Below are positions 13,266 through 14,161 of a DNA stretch of 14,161 nucleotides, one piece after another (positions within the stretch are counted from its first letter, which is position 1; each line of letters begins with the position of its first letter). Source of the DNA: an uncultured Colwellia sp. (GTDB lineage: Bacteria; Pseudomonadota; Gammaproteobacteria; Enterobacterales; Alteromonadaceae); contig CAJWBY010000127.1 in the NCBI GenBank assembly GCA_913020705.1, positions 1 to 14,161 of the forward strand, given 5' to 3'. The translations under genes and the position numbers were made by a program. The notes beneath the pieces are model-generated. The model saw nothing but the letters and a program-made list of their open reading frames with translations. It was not told the origin of the DNA and searched no databases.

Positions 13266-14161
13266 ATGACTGCCAGAACTAAGATAAGTGCCGAAAAGCA
13301 AACGCCCCAAAACACGGTTGTAGATTTACAATTGTGTTTTGGTGGTTTTTCTTTTAAAGGTTTGAAAGCCGAAAACCAAGACGCTTTCGCAGCCATTATT
13401 CCTAAACAAGGTGAATTACGCGCTAAAGGTGCGGTTGCAGCCATTGCTGATGGCGTATCAAGCGCGAGTAAATCTGCTGAAGCTTCACAACTTGCCGTCA
13501 CGCAATTTATTCAAGAATATCTCGCAACGCCTGAAACTTGGTCAACACAAAAATCTGCTGCTAAAGTATTAACCAGTTTAAATAATTGGCTGTATTCGCA
13601 AAGCGGATTCGTTGATGATCTAGTCTATCAAGACTCACCTCAATGGCTAACGACCTTTTCAGCGCTTATTGCTAAATCAACCACAGGCTTTATCTTTCAT
13701 GTTGGCGATACTCGTATAACAAAATATCGCCACCAACAATTAGAAGTAATCACTCGTGATCATAATCGCAAACAAATAGGACAACAGGACTTATTAACAC
13801 GCGCACTAGGTGCAGATAGCCATTTAGAAGTTGATGTCTATCAAGTTGATTTACAGCCACAAGATTTATTTATGCTAAGTTGTGATGGGATTCATGATTT
13901 TATTACGAAACCTCTTTTTAAAACACTCTTTGATTCATTGCCCTTATCGCCCAACAAGTCTGATTTAGAAGCCTTATCTAAAAGAATTGTAGAAACGGCG
14001 CTTGAACGCGGTAGTGATGACAACGTTACGTGTTTACTGGTATATATTGACGCGATACCCAATCGTAAACTGGCGGAAATTGAACGTGATTTAAGTGCTA
14101 AAGCGATCCCTCCTGCATTGAAGGTTGGACAGAAACTTGATGATTATCTCGTTAAAAAAGT
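13266..14161 (+). CDS. PP2C-family Ser/Thr phosphatase, probably the N-terminal half of a phosphatase-kinase fusion; 3' end outside the window
   Basis: Metal-dependent (Mn2+/Mg2+) PP2C-type phosphatase removing phosphate from Ser/Thr residues. The frame is open from the ATG at 13266 to the last base (298 complete codons). PP2C motifs in order: KAENQDAF (34-41, Asp39), IADGVSS (60-66, Asp62-Gly63), HVGDTR (145-150, Asp148), SCDGIHDF (205-212, Asp207) and GSDDNVT (249-255, Asp252-Asn253), giving all expected metal ligands. After the domain ends (about residue 262) come a linker and KVGQKLDDYLVKKV, which looks like the beginning of a eukaryotic-type kinase domain, so the complete gene is probably a bifunctional phosphatase/kinase. 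It starts 6 bp after narK and is therefore likely coupled to it. A role in controlling nitrate uptake or reduction by protein phosphorylation is inferred from context. Confidence 0.9.
   Translation, partial: MTARTKISAEKQTPQNTVVDLQLCFGGFSFKGLKAENQDAFAAIIPKQGELRAKGAVAAIADGVSSASKSAEASQLAVTQFIQEYLATPETWSTQKSAAKVLTSLNNWLYSQSGFVDDLVYQDSPQWLTTFSALIAKSTTGFIFHVGDTRITKYRHQQLEVITRDHNRKQIGQQDLLTRALGADSHLEVDVYQVDLQPQDLFMLSCDGIHDFITKPLFKTLFDSLPLSPNKSDLEALSKRIVETALERGSDDNVTCLLVYIDAIPNRKLAEIERDLSAKAIPPALKVGQKLDDYLVKK

Noticed and set aside
13256..13501. 81-codon minus-strand frame over the phosphatase start
   Set aside because: The plus-strand frame carries ordered PP2C motifs across the same bases, so the minus-strand frame is a shadow.

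Overview
The window looks like chromosomal DNA from a marine gammaproteobacterium of the order Alteromonadales, most likely Colwelliaceae (Colwellia or Thalassotalea type). This is inferred from the AT-rich composition (judged by eye), the RstB-, AlkC- and NasA-type proteins, and a nitrate-assimilation cluster that joins narK to a PP2C phosphatase gene. No rRNA, tRNA, CRISPR array, insertion sequence or phage gene was seen.

Left part (1-3.8 kb): the 3' part of an RstB-like sensor histidine kinase gene, a small MazG-like pyrophosphohydrolase gene on the opposite strand, an AlkC-type DNA glycosylase gene with a C-terminal Ig-like domain, and a Crp/Fnr-family regulator gene. A near-perfect LexA (SOS) operator lies over the predicted alkC promoter, so this repair gene is probably induced by DNA damage.

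Middle part (3.8-7.1 kb): divergent from the Crp-like regulator are a class II aldolase/adducin-family gene and, 15 bp behind it, a DUF962/Mpo1-like membrane protein gene. These are followed on the same strand by a bile acid:sodium symporter-family transporter gene and an alpha/beta hydrolase gene resembling animal MEST. Their joint role is unknown. A regulator, enzymes, a membrane protein and a transporter in a row suggest uptake and processing of a lipid-like or organic-acid substrate, but that is inference. An imperfect inverted-repeat element ends this part.

Right part (7.1-14.2 kb): an assimilatory nitrate-reduction locus. Leftward run an FAD/NAD(P)H electron-transfer protein gene and nasA (molybdopterin nitrate reductase with N-terminal Fe-S and C-terminal BFD-like [2Fe-2S] domains). 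Rightward run narK (nitrate/nitrite transporter) and, 6 bp later, a PP2C phosphatase gene that runs off the window and probably continues into a Ser/Thr kinase domain. The two arms are divergent. Between them I see two oppositely facing sigma-54 (-24/-12) promoters and two NtrC-like palindromes placed almost symmetrically. This implies joint activation under nitrogen limitation. NarK would import nitrate, the FAD protein would pass electrons from NAD(P)H to NasA, and nitrite would go to a nitrite reductase whose genes are not in the window.
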